A DNA stretch of 64,000 nucleotides from Trichocoleus desertorum ATA4-8-CV12 (lineage in GTDB: Bacteria; Cyanobacteriota; Cyanobacteriia; FACHB-46), in contig JAHHIL010000006.1 of NCBI GenBank assembly GCA_019358975.1, positions 62,001 through 126,000 of the forward strand, written 5' to 3'. The notes beneath the pieces were generated by a model. The model was given only the letters and a program-made list of their open reading frames with translations, had not been told where the DNA came from and ran no database searches. Shown here in pieces: positions 8,961 to 19,200 of this stretch (positions are counted from its first letter, which is position 1; each line of letters opens with the position of its first letter). The position numbers were made by a program, and so were the translations under genes.

Positions 8961-9560
8961 CTCTTCTACCCGCTGACGAATGGCTAAAAGGTTTAATGGC
9001 AAATCTTGCTGCAAGCGACGTTCTAGAAACCCAACAGGCATTGCCCGCTTAGGCCAGACTAAAACTGTATAGCTAAGGTTGGTGCCTGAGCGATCGCCTT
9101 CCATCTGAGGCTCTAGTCGCCAGCAGCCTGAGTATGAGTTAAAGTCTCCTTCAACCATACTGAAGCGAATTTCTTGCAAGAATACTTCTTCAAGATCTAA
9201 AACAACTCGCGCTGAAAAGTTAAATCGGAGCAGCTTTTGAGTACCAACTTGTTCTAAACGAATTCCCCCTTGAGGATGCTCTAAGCGATCGCTTTTACTC
9301 AGGTTAGGGATGAAATCAGGTAGGGCCTCGTAGTTGGTCAGAACTTGCCAAACTTGCTCAGCTGAACGTGGAATGTGAACTTTGGCAGAGATTTGTCGTT
9401 TTCTCCCTTCTACAGCCGCAGTCTCAACTTCTACAGTTTGGAGCAGGGCTGGGTCAGCAGCTTCAACAGCAAGATCGAGTCCTGCTTCTAGCTCTTCGGC
9501 ATCTGCGGACAGGTTAGGGTCTAAGTTGGAAGTGAATTCATTAATCACAAGTTTTCTCAA
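8949..9560 (-). CDS. SRPBCC (polyketide cyclase/START-like) family protein
   Basis: 203 aa from a TTG at 9560; a GTG at 9548 is an alternative and neither has a good ribosome-binding site, so the start is uncertain. After an acidic, variable N-terminal 55 residues comes a typical SRPBCC fold: [30 protein letters not shown], a central beta-sheet ([16 protein letters not shown]), SGCWRLEP, and a C-terminal helix ([24 protein letters not shown]). Such proteins bind hydrophobic ligands; no specific ligand can be deduced. It follows the histidine kinase gene by 27 bp on the same strand, so they are likely co-transcribed. Confidence 0.85.
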   Translation of the reverse strand: MRKLVINEFTSNLDPNLSADAEELEAGLDLAVEAADPALLQTVEVETAAVEGRKRQISAKVHIPRSAEQVWQVLTNYEALPDFIPNLSKSDRLEHPQGGIRLEQVGTQKLLRFNFSARVVLDLEEVFLQEIRFSMVEGDFNSYSGCWRLEPQMEGDRSGTNLSYTVLVWPKRAMPVGFLERRLQQDLPLNLLAIRQRVEELFR

Positions 9561-9587
9561 ACAAAACTACGACTATTCGATAAAAGT

Positions 9588-11747
9588 CTAAGGATTATCA
9601 CTACGGAAAATGTGCGGCAAAGTCAAGGTAAAAGACGTTTCACAGTGACCTATTTCTTCTAAGGGGCGGCTGGCGACTGTAATCGTACCATTCAAATGTT
9701 GAACTAGACATTTCACTAGGGCAAGTCCTAAACCTGTTCCTTGAACTGCTCGTTGAGTCACGCCTTGCCCGCGCCGAAACTTATCAAAAATGTAGGGCAG
9801 TTCTTCCTCAGCAATACCAGATCCTGTATTAGACAAGGTTAAAACTGTTTGATTTTCTTGTGCTTCAGCTTGGTGCGCCACAGCTAAACGAATGGTACTG
9901 TTAGGTTCTGCATACTTACTAGCATTGGTTAATAGCTCTACTAAGATGCGGTTTAGACTGTCGTAATCGGTTTGCAAAAATAGCGATCGCTTGGGTAGAT
10001 CTGTAATTAAGGTCAAACCTTTACTCACCAACTTCTCTGCAAAAGCATCTACTAGTTCTCCAATTAAACTTTTGAGATCGACCTTTTGCAGGTAAACAGA
10101 TGCTTGATTTGATTCTAGTTTTTGCAATGCCAATAAATCATTAATCAAGTTTGTTTCTTGATTGCATTGCTGCTCTAAGATATCAAGGTATTTATTTTGG
10201 CGCTCCGGTGTTAACTCTGCTTGGCGTAACATCCGAATTGCTAAAGTCATACTGGTTAAAGGCGTCAGCAGCTCATGGCTCATAGTGCTCAAAAACTCAT
10301 CTTTGAGCTGGTTAAGTTGCCGTAGCTGGTCGATTTGCTTGCGAGTTCTCTCGTAGAGCTTGGCTTGAACTTCTAAACTTCGCTGTAGTTGAACGGTACG
10401 TTCTTCTGCTAAAGCTTGCACTTGGCGTAAGGTTTGCGACTGAATAATGGCAGTACTCACTTGAGCCCCAACCAGCTCTGTCAGTTTCAGTTCTTCTGGT
10501 TGCCAGTGCCGAGGCTGGCGATGCTGGAGAACTAGAAATCCTAAAATAGTCCCTTGGTTTTCTAGGGGAATCATCAAAAGAGCGGGGAAGGCATGAGGAG
10601 TAAAAATGGGGGCCACACCTGCCCTACGAGCCGTATCGGTGGATTCGTACCCGTTCGTCAGCACGACCGGACTGCCAGAGTTTGTAAATGCTTGCTGACA
10701 AAGTATACATTCTGACAACCAAAATCCTTCGTTCAGAGAGGGATCTAAGGTAGCTAACTCAAGACCATTCCCGCCCTCCGGTTTGAACCATTCGGAGACA
10801 ACTGTAGCTTTAACTCGCAGCGATCGCTCTAACGATCGGCTTTTAACCACCGGGTCAGAATACTTGAGCATTAAGATCAAGCTGCGATCGGCTTGGAGGG
10901 CCTGGGCTGCTCCAGAAGTTGCCAACCTCAGAATTTGATTCAGTTCTACGGCATTACGGATAGCTACAGTTAGCTGATCAACTAAAGCTTGCCGATCATC
11001 TTGCTGTCGGATTCGCTGTTGAGCATGAAACTGTGAGATCGCGATCGCAACTTGATCTAACACATTATTTAGATTTGTAATTTCCTTATCTGTCCAGTCG
11101 TGAGGCTGCGAACGGATTAAACCGACTATGCCATTCTGCTGGCCTTGAAATTGGGTTGTACTACCCAAAAGTGCATGAACGGGTGGGCCATCCCACTGCC
11201 AATCAACCCCTATCTCAGATTGAACAGCTTGTAGATCAGAAAGACTACACAAGCTCTTAGAAGCACTAGAAGCACAGTGCAGGATAGTTTGGAGAACAGG
11301 ATGCTGGGCAATACCCACTGAAGAATCACATACGACTCTATGCTCTAGAGCTTGCCACCAATAAAGCGCCTGAGGCACAATCTCATGATTCCAGCAAACG
11401 GCTAAGTAACAATCAGCCTGAAATGTTTCTCCTAAAACTTGAGCAATTTGTTGTAAGACTGCTTCTGGTTCAGTAGCAGTAACCAAGATACGGTTCAACT
11501 TTTGCAGAAGAGAGACATTGCCTACAACATGGGGCATAGATGAAGGCAGGGTCTCCTGCGCCAAGACCAATTTTTTTGAGGGAGGCGATGGCAAAGTACT
11601 TGTAGTCGCAATAGGTGCCTGCAATTCTACTGGTAGCAATGTTTCTAGCGGCGGAGTGGGGCCGCACTGGTTCTGTAATACATGATGCTTGGAAACACTT
11701 CTTGAGTGCTGTGCAGCAAGTCCTGTTGTTTCCTGTGAGTCCATCAT
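9588..11747 (-). CDS. GAF-domain sensor histidine kinase
   Basis: 719 aa, apparently soluble (no membrane segment). The order is a variable N-terminus (1-75), GAF domain 1 (about 85-240), GAF domain 2 (about 265-440), a coiled-coil linker (440-480), HisKA with the phospho-acceptor H491 in MSHELLTPLTSM, and a HATPase domain (about 590-712) with N box LLTNASKY, G1 TGSGIAEEELPYIF and G2 GTGLGLALVK. No bilin-binding cysteine in a recognisable phytochrome context was seen. No receiver domain or adjacent response regulator is present, so the partner is elsewhere. The divergent neighbour is the HerA-type gene; an SRPBCC gene follows. Confidence 0.9.
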   Translation of the reverse strand: MMDSQETTGLAAQHSRSVSKHHVLQNQCGPTPPLETLLPVELQAPIATTSTLPSPPSKKLVLAQETLPSSMPHVVGNVSLLQKLNRILVTATEPEAVLQQIAQVLGETFQADCYLAVCWNHEIVPQALYWWQALEHRVVCDSSVGIAQHPVLQTILHCASSASKSLCSLSDLQAVQSEIGVDWQWDGPPVHALLGSTTQFQGQQNGIVGLIRSQPHDWTDKEITNLNNVLDQVAIAISQFHAQQRIRQQDDRQALVDQLTVAIRNAVELNQILRLATSGAAQALQADRSLILMLKYSDPVVKSRSLERSLRVKATVVSEWFKPEGGNGLELATLDPSLNEGFWLSECILCQQAFTNSGSPVVLTNGYESTDTARRAGVAPIFTPHAFPALLMIPLENQGTILGFLVLQHRQPRHWQPEELKLTELVGAQVSTAIIQSQTLRQVQALAEERTVQLQRSLEVQAKLYERTRKQIDQLRQLNQLKDEFLSTMSHELLTPLTSMTLAIRMLRQAELTPERQNKYLDILEQQCNQETNLINDLLALQKLESNQASVYLQKVDLKSLIGELVDAFAEKLVSKGLTLITDLPKRSLFLQTDYDSLNRILVELLTNASKYAEPNSTIRLAVAHQAEAQENQTVLTLSNTGSGIAEEELPYIFDKFRRGQGVTQRAVQGTGLGLALVKCLVQHLNGTITVASRPLEEIGHCETSFTLTLPHIFRSDNP

Positions 11748-12022
11748 GAACTACAAAATCTCACCTAGCTTTACCGACGTAACTCCCCTGCTTAAGATTA
11801 GGATTCCCATCTCTACTCGGTCTTTAGCAGGCTGAGGGGCTCGATTTAGAAGTAAAAAATTGTTGATTTGTGTTTACTTTCCAGATGCCATTCGCCTCAG
11901 AGTACACTGACCTCAACGGCAAAAGTAACCGTGATTTCCCTGCGATTTTTGATTAAAGTCAAATATTGCAGCTTTGCCGTTATGTTGATACATAAGAACT
12001 GCTGTTGCTGTAGAGACTTCGT

Positions 12023-13732
12023 ATGACCGCCAAACAACTTTCTTCGGTCAGGCAACCCACTCCCAATGTGATTGGAACTGTGAAGGGACCGGGAGAAAAC
12101 GGAAATCAATACGTGTTCATCACTACAGATAATCGGCAGGTCAAGATTGGTGAGTTTGTCTACTACGAGGTGCAACTACAGGCATCTGGGGTTAAAGCAT
12201 CAACGACACTGCAAATTTTAGGCAAAATTGCGGCTCTACGTCTGATTGATCACTTGCCAGACCGGATCTTTGCAGACACAGAGATCAGTCCAGAGGCAAT
12301 CGCGGCCTTGGTGGGCTTTGCCTATCCCAATCCAGAGATTTACGAAGTAACCGTTGAAGTGGTCGGTTACTTTGACCGTAATCTTGGCTTCATGAACCCC
12401 CGTAAAAGCCCTGATCCAGGAGCCAAGGTTCATTTAGCAAGTGACGAACTTCTACAGCAAATTCTCAACAAAAAGCAGCCGAATGAAATTGGTGCAGCTC
12501 AAATTGGCTCAATTTTGCTACGGGAAGGTGAGGCAGTTCCAATCGTGCTGGATGTGAAAGAACTAGTCAGTACACACATGGCAATTCTAGCGGGCACAGG
12601 ATCTGGCAAGTCTTACACCGCAGGAGTGCTAGTTGAGGAGTTACTACGGCCTTACAATCGAGCTGCGGTGCTGATTTTTGATCCTCACGGCGAATACAGC
12701 ACGTTAGAGCAAATGCGTGGCCATCCTGCTTTCGCTGCCGATGGCTACTCACCTGAAGTCAAGATTTTACGTCCTGACAGTATTCGGATTCGGATTTCGT
12801 CTTTGGATTATTACGACATTTTGATGTTGTTACCAGAGATGAGCGATCGCCAACAGTCGATTCTCAATAAAGCCTTTAATCTAGTGAAGCGGCATAAACG
12901 CGGAGAGTACCGCTGGGACGTGCAAGATTTGATTGCTGCTGTTTATGAAGCAGATAAGCAAACCGATGAGGAAGGCAACGAGAAAGCGGGTTCTTCAGCT
13001 CCGGCGCTAGAGTGGAAGTTAGAGCGGCTGGAGCGATCGCCCTACTTTCATGCTTTTGAGCATTTAACGCCTAAAGATTTGTTTGCCCCAGGACAAGTGA
13101 CTGTCTTGCAGATGAATGAAATTAGTCAAGAAGAGCAGCAGGTAATTTGTGCGGCTGTTCTGCGTCAAGCCAATCATGCTCGAATGAATACACAAAAGGA
13201 ACTTCTGACTCCTGAAGATGAGAACTACTTACCTTACCCTGTGTTTATTTTGATTGAGGAAGCCCATCGCTTTGCCCCAGCTCATGAACCGTCTCGTTGT
13301 AAGGCCGTGCTGCGAACAATCCTGAGTGAGGGCCGCAAGTTTGGCTTAGGGGTGGGGCTGATCACGCAACGTCCGGGTAAGCTTGATGCCGACGTCCTGT
13401 CTCAATGTATGAGCCAGTTTCTGATGCGGATTGTCAACCCTGTGGATCAGGAAAGTTTGAAGTACGGCGTTGAGGCAGCAGGCCGAGACTTGCTCAAGGA
13501 GCTACCTGCTCTGACTAAGGGACAAGTGATCATTTCGGGAGCTTGCGTTAACACGCCCGTATTATGCAAAGTACGGCAACGTCTCACCTCTCACGGGGGT
13601 GAAACTCTGAATGCCCCTGATATGTGGCAAAAGTACTTCCAACCTCATCGAATTCAAGAGCGTGAAGTTGAGGTTGCCCCTGTGGTAGGACGCAAACGCC
13701 CAACGACTTTTAGAGGAGTGAGCATCGACTGA
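12023..13732 (+). CDS. HerA/DUF87-type ATPase (helicase HerA domain)
   Basis: 569 aa. An N-terminal HAS-barrel-like region (about 15-70) is followed by a HerA/FtsK-class ATPase: Walker A AGTGSGKSY (residues 190-198), VLIFDPHGEY, Walker B with adjacent glutamates ILIEEAHRFAP (about 410-420), and a late ILSEGRKFGLGVGLITQRP segment with the arginine typical of ring ATPases. Archaeal HerA works with the nuclease NurA in end resection, and many bacterial members belong to defence or repair systems. No NurA, SIR2 or other nuclease gene is adjacent; the neighbours are a histidine kinase and a convergent DUF3598 gene only 7 bp away. A DNA translocase role is likely but the pathway is unknown. Confidence 0.88.
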   Translation: MTAKQLSSVRQPTPNVIGTVKGPGENGNQYVFITTDNRQVKIGEFVYYEVQLQASGVKASTTLQILGKIAALRLIDHLPDRIFADTEISPEAIAALVGFAYPNPEIYEVTVEVVGYFDRNLGFMNPRKSPDPGAKVHLASDELLQQILNKKQPNEIGAAQIGSILLREGEAVPIVLDVKELVSTHMAILAGTGSGKSYTAGVLVEELLRPYNRAAVLIFDPHGEYSTLEQMRGHPAFAADGYSPEVKILRPDSIRIRISSLDYYDILMLLPEMSDRQQSILNKAFNLVKRHKRGEYRWDVQDLIAAVYEADKQTDEEGNEKAGSSAPALEWKLERLERSPYFHAFEHLTPKDLFAPGQVTVLQMNEISQEEQQVICAAVLRQANHARMNTQKELLTPEDENYLPYPVFILIEEAHRFAPAHEPSRCKAVLRTILSEGRKFGLGVGLITQRPGKLDADVLSQCMSQFLMRIVNPVDQESLKYGVEAAGRDLLKELPALTKGQVIISGACVNTPVLCKVRQRLTSHGGETLNAPDMWQKYFQPHRIQEREVEVAPVVGRKRPTTFRGVSID

Positions 13733-13739
13733 TGCAGCT

Positions 13740-14594
13740 TTAAGCCGAAACCTTTTGCTCAGTCACTAGAGTGAGACTACTCCAACCTCCCTGAGAGTCG
13801 TAGCGACGAACCATGCGTTGCCGCAGATGAGGCTCAATCAACCAACCCACCTCTAAGACAAACGGCTGCCCAACTTTCAGGTGCTGAGGACAATTGGAAG
13901 AGGCACCATCAGGCAAAAACAAAACTTGCACTGCTTGAGCACTTTGATCGAAATGGAGGATAGAGCCATCAATCTTAGTTGTTGATGTGATGGTACGCGC
14001 TGCATCTCCTTCGCCAAACGTTAATTGCTGTGTCAATCGATCAGCGCTATCTTGATGCAGTTTTAAGCGAGTGGGATACGTATCCGGCGATCGCCAGTCT
14101 GGATAAATAGTTACTGCCTCTCCTTGCCATTCTCCTAGCAGATCATCTAATTGTAGGGGAGGCCGCTCCACAGCTTCGGTTCCAGATCGTGTCTCGCGAA
14201 TCAGAGTTAATTGGTGTAAGCTCCCCTCGCGGTTAAACAACTGCACCAAGCGCAATCGTTGGTTCCCAGCAATTAAACCTAATTCAGCTCCAAACTCAGC
14301 AAACGGTCCTAACTGAAGAGAGCCTTGGGAAAACGCTCCATTCTCAAAGAAGAGGGTGCCTCGATTGAGAGAGCTATACTCTAAAACTTTGTCTTGGGGT
14401 TCTAGCTCCTCGGAGCTATTTTGACTAGGTAAAAAACGGCGCACTAGCTGTCGCATCGTTTGATTATTGTTAATGCCTTCAAAGGCGACAAGCGTGGGAA
14501 TATCGGCTAGTACCTCTCCATCAGGGGTGAGCTGAGTGAACGACCCCTGCCATTCTCCTAAGTTTTGTAGCAAGCATTCCCACTGGGATTTCAT
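13740..14594 (-). CDS. DUF3598 family protein (lipocalin-like, two repeats)
   Basis: 284 aa. Two similar halves each begin with the same signature: WECLLQNLGEWQGSFTQ near residue 5 and LDDLLGEWQGEAVTIYP near residue 150. This suggests a duplicated lipocalin-like beta-barrel, as in the cyanobacterial/plant DUF3598 family related to CpeS/CpcS-type folds. No catalytic motif is evident and the ligand is unknown. The gene starts 9 bp after the ftsX stop on the same strand, so the two are very likely one operon. Its 3' end is 7 bp from the convergent HerA-type gene. Confidence 0.85.
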   Translation of the reverse strand: MKSQWECLLQNLGEWQGSFTQLTPDGEVLADIPTLVAFEGINNNQTMRQLVRRFLPSQNSSEELEPQDKVLEYSSLNRGTLFFENGAFSQGSLQLGPFAEFGAELGLIAGNQRLRLVQLFNREGSLHQLTLIRETRSGTEAVERPPLQLDDLLGEWQGEAVTIYPDWRSPDTYPTRLKLHQDSADRLTQQLTFGEGDAARTITSTTKIDGSILHFDQSAQAVQVLFLPDGASSNCPQHLKVGQPFVLEVGWLIEPHLRQRMVRRYDSQGGWSSLTLVTEQKVSA

Positions 14595-14603
14595 TGTTAG
14601 TCC

Positions 14604-15506
14604 CTAGCGCACGGCAAATCGACGCACAGCCAATAAGCTACCCATCAAACCAACTAATCCGCCAAAGCTTACCAGCACAAATGGCAGTAATAGCAGCTTC
14701 ATAGGACTGAGTTGAACGCCAGCTGCTAAAAACTGAATTAGATCAGGTTGTTGAGCCAATAAATTTCCTAGAAAGCGCTGAACCGCCTTAATCAAGGCCC
14801 AAGCGATCGCAGCACCAGCAATGCCAAAGGTAATCCCTTGCAAAATAAAGGGTAAATAAATCCAGGCTGTCGTGGCTCCTACCAACTGCATAATCTCAAT
14901 TTCTCTTCGTCTCGCCATCACAATCAAGCGAATCGTGGTCGTAATCACTGCGATCGCCGTAAGTGTTAATACGCTTGTGATTGTGAAGCTGATCCAGTTC
15001 AATCCTTGATTGAGTTGAGCAATCCGCTTAACTGCCTCATCTACATATTGGACTGCTTCAACACCTTGCAATTTTCTCAACTGCTCAGCCAAAGTTGGTA
15101 CGCCCTTAGAGGTGCGGGCTTTCACCTTGAGTTCATCTACGAGAGGATTGCCGTTCAGTTGCTGCGTTGCGCCTGTAATGTCTGAAATCCCCATTTCTTT
15201 GACCAAGGCCATCCAAGCTTCTTCTTTAGAGACTGCCTTCACAGCAATTACTTCTGGCATGGCCTGCACAATGGGTTCCAGCGTTGTTGCTTCCACCCCT
15301 GTACTGAGGTAAACCGACACCTCTAATTGACTCCCAAACTGGCCTAGCAAGCCCTCCAGTTGCCAGGACGCCTGTAAGCTAATGCCAAACAAGAAGAGCA
15401 GCACCGTTACGGTACTGATTGCTGCCCAGTTCATCCATCCTCCCCGACGGAGACCGAGCAGTGTCTCACGCAATAAATAGTCCAACTTCGTTAGAAATCG
15501 AAACAC
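14604..15506 (-). CDS. ftsX: Cell division protein FtsX (ABC transporter permease)
   Basis: 300 aa. The start is GTG at 15506 with AGGA just upstream. The topology is that of FtsX: cytoplasmic N-terminus (LDYLLRETLLGLRRGGWMNW), one membrane segment (about 27-47), an extracytoplasmic domain (about 50-165, including VSVYLSTGVEATTLEPIVQAM), then three membrane segments in the C-terminal half with the conserved loop VMARRREIEIMQLVGAT. FtsX with the ATPase FtsE regulates peptidoglycan hydrolases at division; ftsE is not in the window. The gene is followed at 9 bp by the DUF3598 gene. Confidence 0.9.
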   Translation of the reverse strand: MFRFLTKLDYLLRETLLGLRRGGWMNWAAISTVTVLLFLFGISLQASWQLEGLLGQFGSQLEVSVYLSTGVEATTLEPIVQAMPEVIAVKAVSKEEAWMALVKEMGISDITGATQQLNGNPLVDELKVKARTSKGVPTLAEQLRKLQGVEAVQYVDEAVKRIAQLNQGLNWISFTITSVLTLTAIAVITTTIRLIVMARRREIEIMQLVGATTAWIYLPFILQGITFGIAGAAIAWALIKAVQRFLGNLLAQQPDLIQFLAAGVQLSPMKLLLLPFVLVSFGGLVGLMGSLLAVRRFAVR

Positions 15507-15678
15507 ACTTCCTCACGTCTTTGGAGTTACTGACAATTCGAAATAATTTTTAGATCATCACAGTGTTAATTCTGACACCGATTCTGTCCATCCTGATTTA
15601 TATTGGTGCCTCTTTAAATATTTTCAGTTTTGCCTTTCAGCTCTCTATCTTAACTTCGCGCTTCAGTAGGTAAATTGC

Positions 15679-16263
15679 ATGAGTCTCAGTTTCAGCGACC
15701 TCTTCGAGGAAAGTTTTTACCTCGCCAATAACCCTGATGTTGCACAAGCAGTCCAAGCAGGTTCTTTTAGCAGCGGCTTCCAGCACTTTATTCAAGTTGG
15801 ACAATTTGAGCTCACCAGCGCTCCTAGCCGTGCTCCTAGCCCCTTGTTTAATGAAGCCTTCTACCTGGCTAATAACCCCGATGTAGCTGCTGCTGTCCAA
15901 GCAGGTTCTTTTAGCAGTGGCTTCCAGCACTTTATCGAAGCTGGTCAGTTTGAGCTGAGCGACAGCCCTACCCGCTTGCCCAGTCCCATCTTTGACGAGC
16001 TCTTCTATTTGTCCAACAACTTAGATGTTGTTGAAGCAGTTCGCAGTGGCACCTTCAGTAGCGGCTTTGAACACTTTGTTAGGTTTGGTCAGTTTGAAGT
16101 CGATTCGCGGTTTAGCCGCAATCCTAGCCTTCGCTATGACGAACGCTTCTACTTAGACCACAATCCTGACATTGCTGCTGCGGTTGCCAATGGTTCGTTT
16201 GCCAGCGGCTTCCGCCATTACATCTTGTTTGGGCAGGCGGAAGGCCGCAGTGCTGTTAACACT
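15679..16263 (+). repeat. Four N-terminal ~48-codon modules (gene 1)
   Basis: Four tandem copies of a module centred on FYLANNPDVAxAVQAG and SGFQHFIxxGQFE. The same four modules open the paralogue at 24840-25424. A 105-nt stretch (15832-15936) is identical to 24993-25097, including third codon positions, which points to recent duplication or gene conversion. Confidence 0.85.
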
Positions 16264-19200
16264 CCTCCTGTGATTGGGATTGACAGCTTCAGTTTCAACG
16301 AAGACACAATTAGTATCACCCCCAACTTGCTCACTAATGACAGCGACCCCAACGGCGATCGCTTAATTATTTCTAGCTTTACTCAGCCTGGTGGTGGCTC
16401 ATTAACTAATAACAATGACGGCACTCTAACTTACACTCCACAGCCTAACTTCAGTGGCACTGACGTTTTCTCCTACACCATTAGTGATACTTATGGGGGT
16501 ATAGTTAGCAATACCGTCACTTTTACTGTTAACCCCATTAATGATGCGCCTGTTGCTGGTAATGATGCAGTTATCACCAACCAGGATACGACTGCGCTCA
16601 TCAACTTTGCTAACCTGCTAGCTAATGATAGTGACATTGATAATAATCCTCTCACTATTACAGGTGTCAGTCGCCAACCTACTAATGGCACCCTAACAAG
16701 TGGCAATGGCTCGTTTAATTATTCCCCACAAGCTGGCTTTTTTGGCAGTGATAGCTTTGTCTACACCATCAGCGATGGGCAGGGAGGACTCTCATCTGCA
16801 ACTGTTAACCTCACCGTTAATTTAGTCAACAATCCACCAGTTGCAGCCAACGACTCCTTAGCCATTAATGAGGACACCCCAGGAACAATTAATGTTCTGG
16901 CAAATGATACCGATGCTGACCGAAATCCTCTCACCGTTACTAGCTTCAGTTCACCGACAAAAGGCAGCGTCACCAACAACAACGGCACCCTAACTTACAC
17001 TCCTAACCCCAACAGCAACGGTACTGATAGCTTTACTTACATTATTAACGACGGCCGAACAGGAACCTCCTCAGCGACAGTTAATGTCACAGTCAACCCA
17101 GTTCAAGATGCGCCGATCGCTGGTAACGATACAATTACCACTAATGAAGACACGCCGTTCCCATTCAGGTTTACTGACTTAACCGCGAATGATGTTGATC
17201 CTGATGGCGAACAAATCTTCCTAAACGGCTTTACTCAACCGAGCCGAGGCAGTGTCGTTGGAAATGGCGATGGCACATTCACTTACAACCCTGCCCCTAA
17301 CTTCAACGGCACAGACAGCTTTACTTACAGCATTCGTGATAGTGCAGGCGGCAGTACAACTGCTACCGTCAGGCTAACCGTTAACTCCATTAACGATATA
17401 CCTGTAGCAACTAACGATGTTGTTAGTGCGACTGAAGATACTGCACTCCCCATTAGCACAGCCACCTTGCTAGCTAATGATTCTGATGCTGATGGAGATC
17501 CAAAAATCATTACTGGCTTTAGCCAAGCTAGAAATGGCCGCGTTGCTGACAACGGCAATGGATTCCTTACCTATACCCCTGGCTCCAACTTTAGTGGTAG
17601 CGATAGCTTTACTTACACCATTACTGACGGCAGAGGTGCTACAGCTTCGGCCACAGTCAACATTGCAGTTGCTCCAGTCAATGACGGCCCCCCAGTTCCT
17701 GGTGCTGATGGAGTTACGACGAATGAAGACACAGCGGTTCTGATCAGCGGTACGACTCTTCTCAACAACGATACAGATCCAGACCCAGGCGATATCCTTT
17801 CCATTACCAGTGTAGGTTCACCATCTAGAGGTTCACTTACCAACAGCAATAATGGAACCTATACCTACACCCCTAATGCCAATATCAATGGTACCGATAG
17901 CTTTACTTATGTAGTTAGCGATGGCAACGGTGGTACAGCCTTAGGGGTTGTCAACTTAACCATTGTCTCAATTAACGATGGTCCTCCCGTTGCTAGTCCT
18001 GATAGTGTCACAACGGATGAAGATGTAGCTAGCGCTAGCTTTAATGTCTTGGCTAACGATACAGATGCTGAGGGTGACCTGATTACCCTTCTCAGCAATA
18101 CATCGCCAGCCAATGGAGCACTAACTAGCTCAAGTAATGGCACGTTTGTTTATACGCCAAGAACGAACTTCAATGGTACTGATAGCTTCAGCTATACCAT
18201 TAGTGATGGCAATGGGGGGACGGCTTCAACGACCGTTCGCATTGTTGTTAACTCTATTCAAGACCCATTGGTTGCTAATAACGATGCAATTACAACTAAT
18301 GAGGATACACGCCTTAGCTTTAGCAGTAATGTTCTGACGGCGAATGATAGTGATGGTGATGGCGATCCATTCAGCATCAGTACCTTTAGCCAGCCTGCAC
18401 AAGGCAGCTTAAGCCGTAATGGGACTGGCGCGTTTACCTATACGCCAAACGCCAATTTCAACGGCAGTGATAGCTTTACTTACACGATCAGAGATAACGT
18501 CAATGGTGGCACGGCAAGCGCAACAGTCAACATTGTTGTCAACTCGGCTAACGATGCTCCCATTGCTGTTAATGATGCGATCGCAACCAACGAAGATACT
18601 CCCACTCTAATCACGATCGATCCGACGCTACTGGGTAATGATTCAGATCCGGATGGCGATAGCTTATTCATCACTGGCTTTGCACAGCCGAGCCGAGGTT
18701 CACTGGTAGATCAGGGAGATGGTACCTATTTCTACACGCCGAATTCTAATATCAGTGGTACTGATAGCTTCAGCTATACCATTAGTGATGGTCGAGGCGG
18801 CACTGCCACGGGGGTTGCCAACATTACGATCGCCCCTGTTAACGATGCGCCCACAGCGCGGGATGACGCCTACACCGTTAACGAAGACGGTCGGATTTCA
18901 ATCACTGGTACAAATGGCGTCCTTAGAAATGACACTGATATTGATGGCGATCGCCTGATTGTTAGCGTTTCTGACACCAACAGCGTTCAAGGTGGAACTG
19001 TCGTTGTCAATAACAATGGTAGCTTCACTTACCAGGCTCCCACTAACTTTAGCGGGACAGATAGCTTTACCTATACGGCTGCTGATCCAAGTGGTGACAC
19101 CGGTTCAGCTACGGTAATTGTGACCGTTAATCCCATTAATGATCGACCTACAGCAACACCTGATGCAGTCACCACAAATGAGGAAGAAGCCGTCACCATT

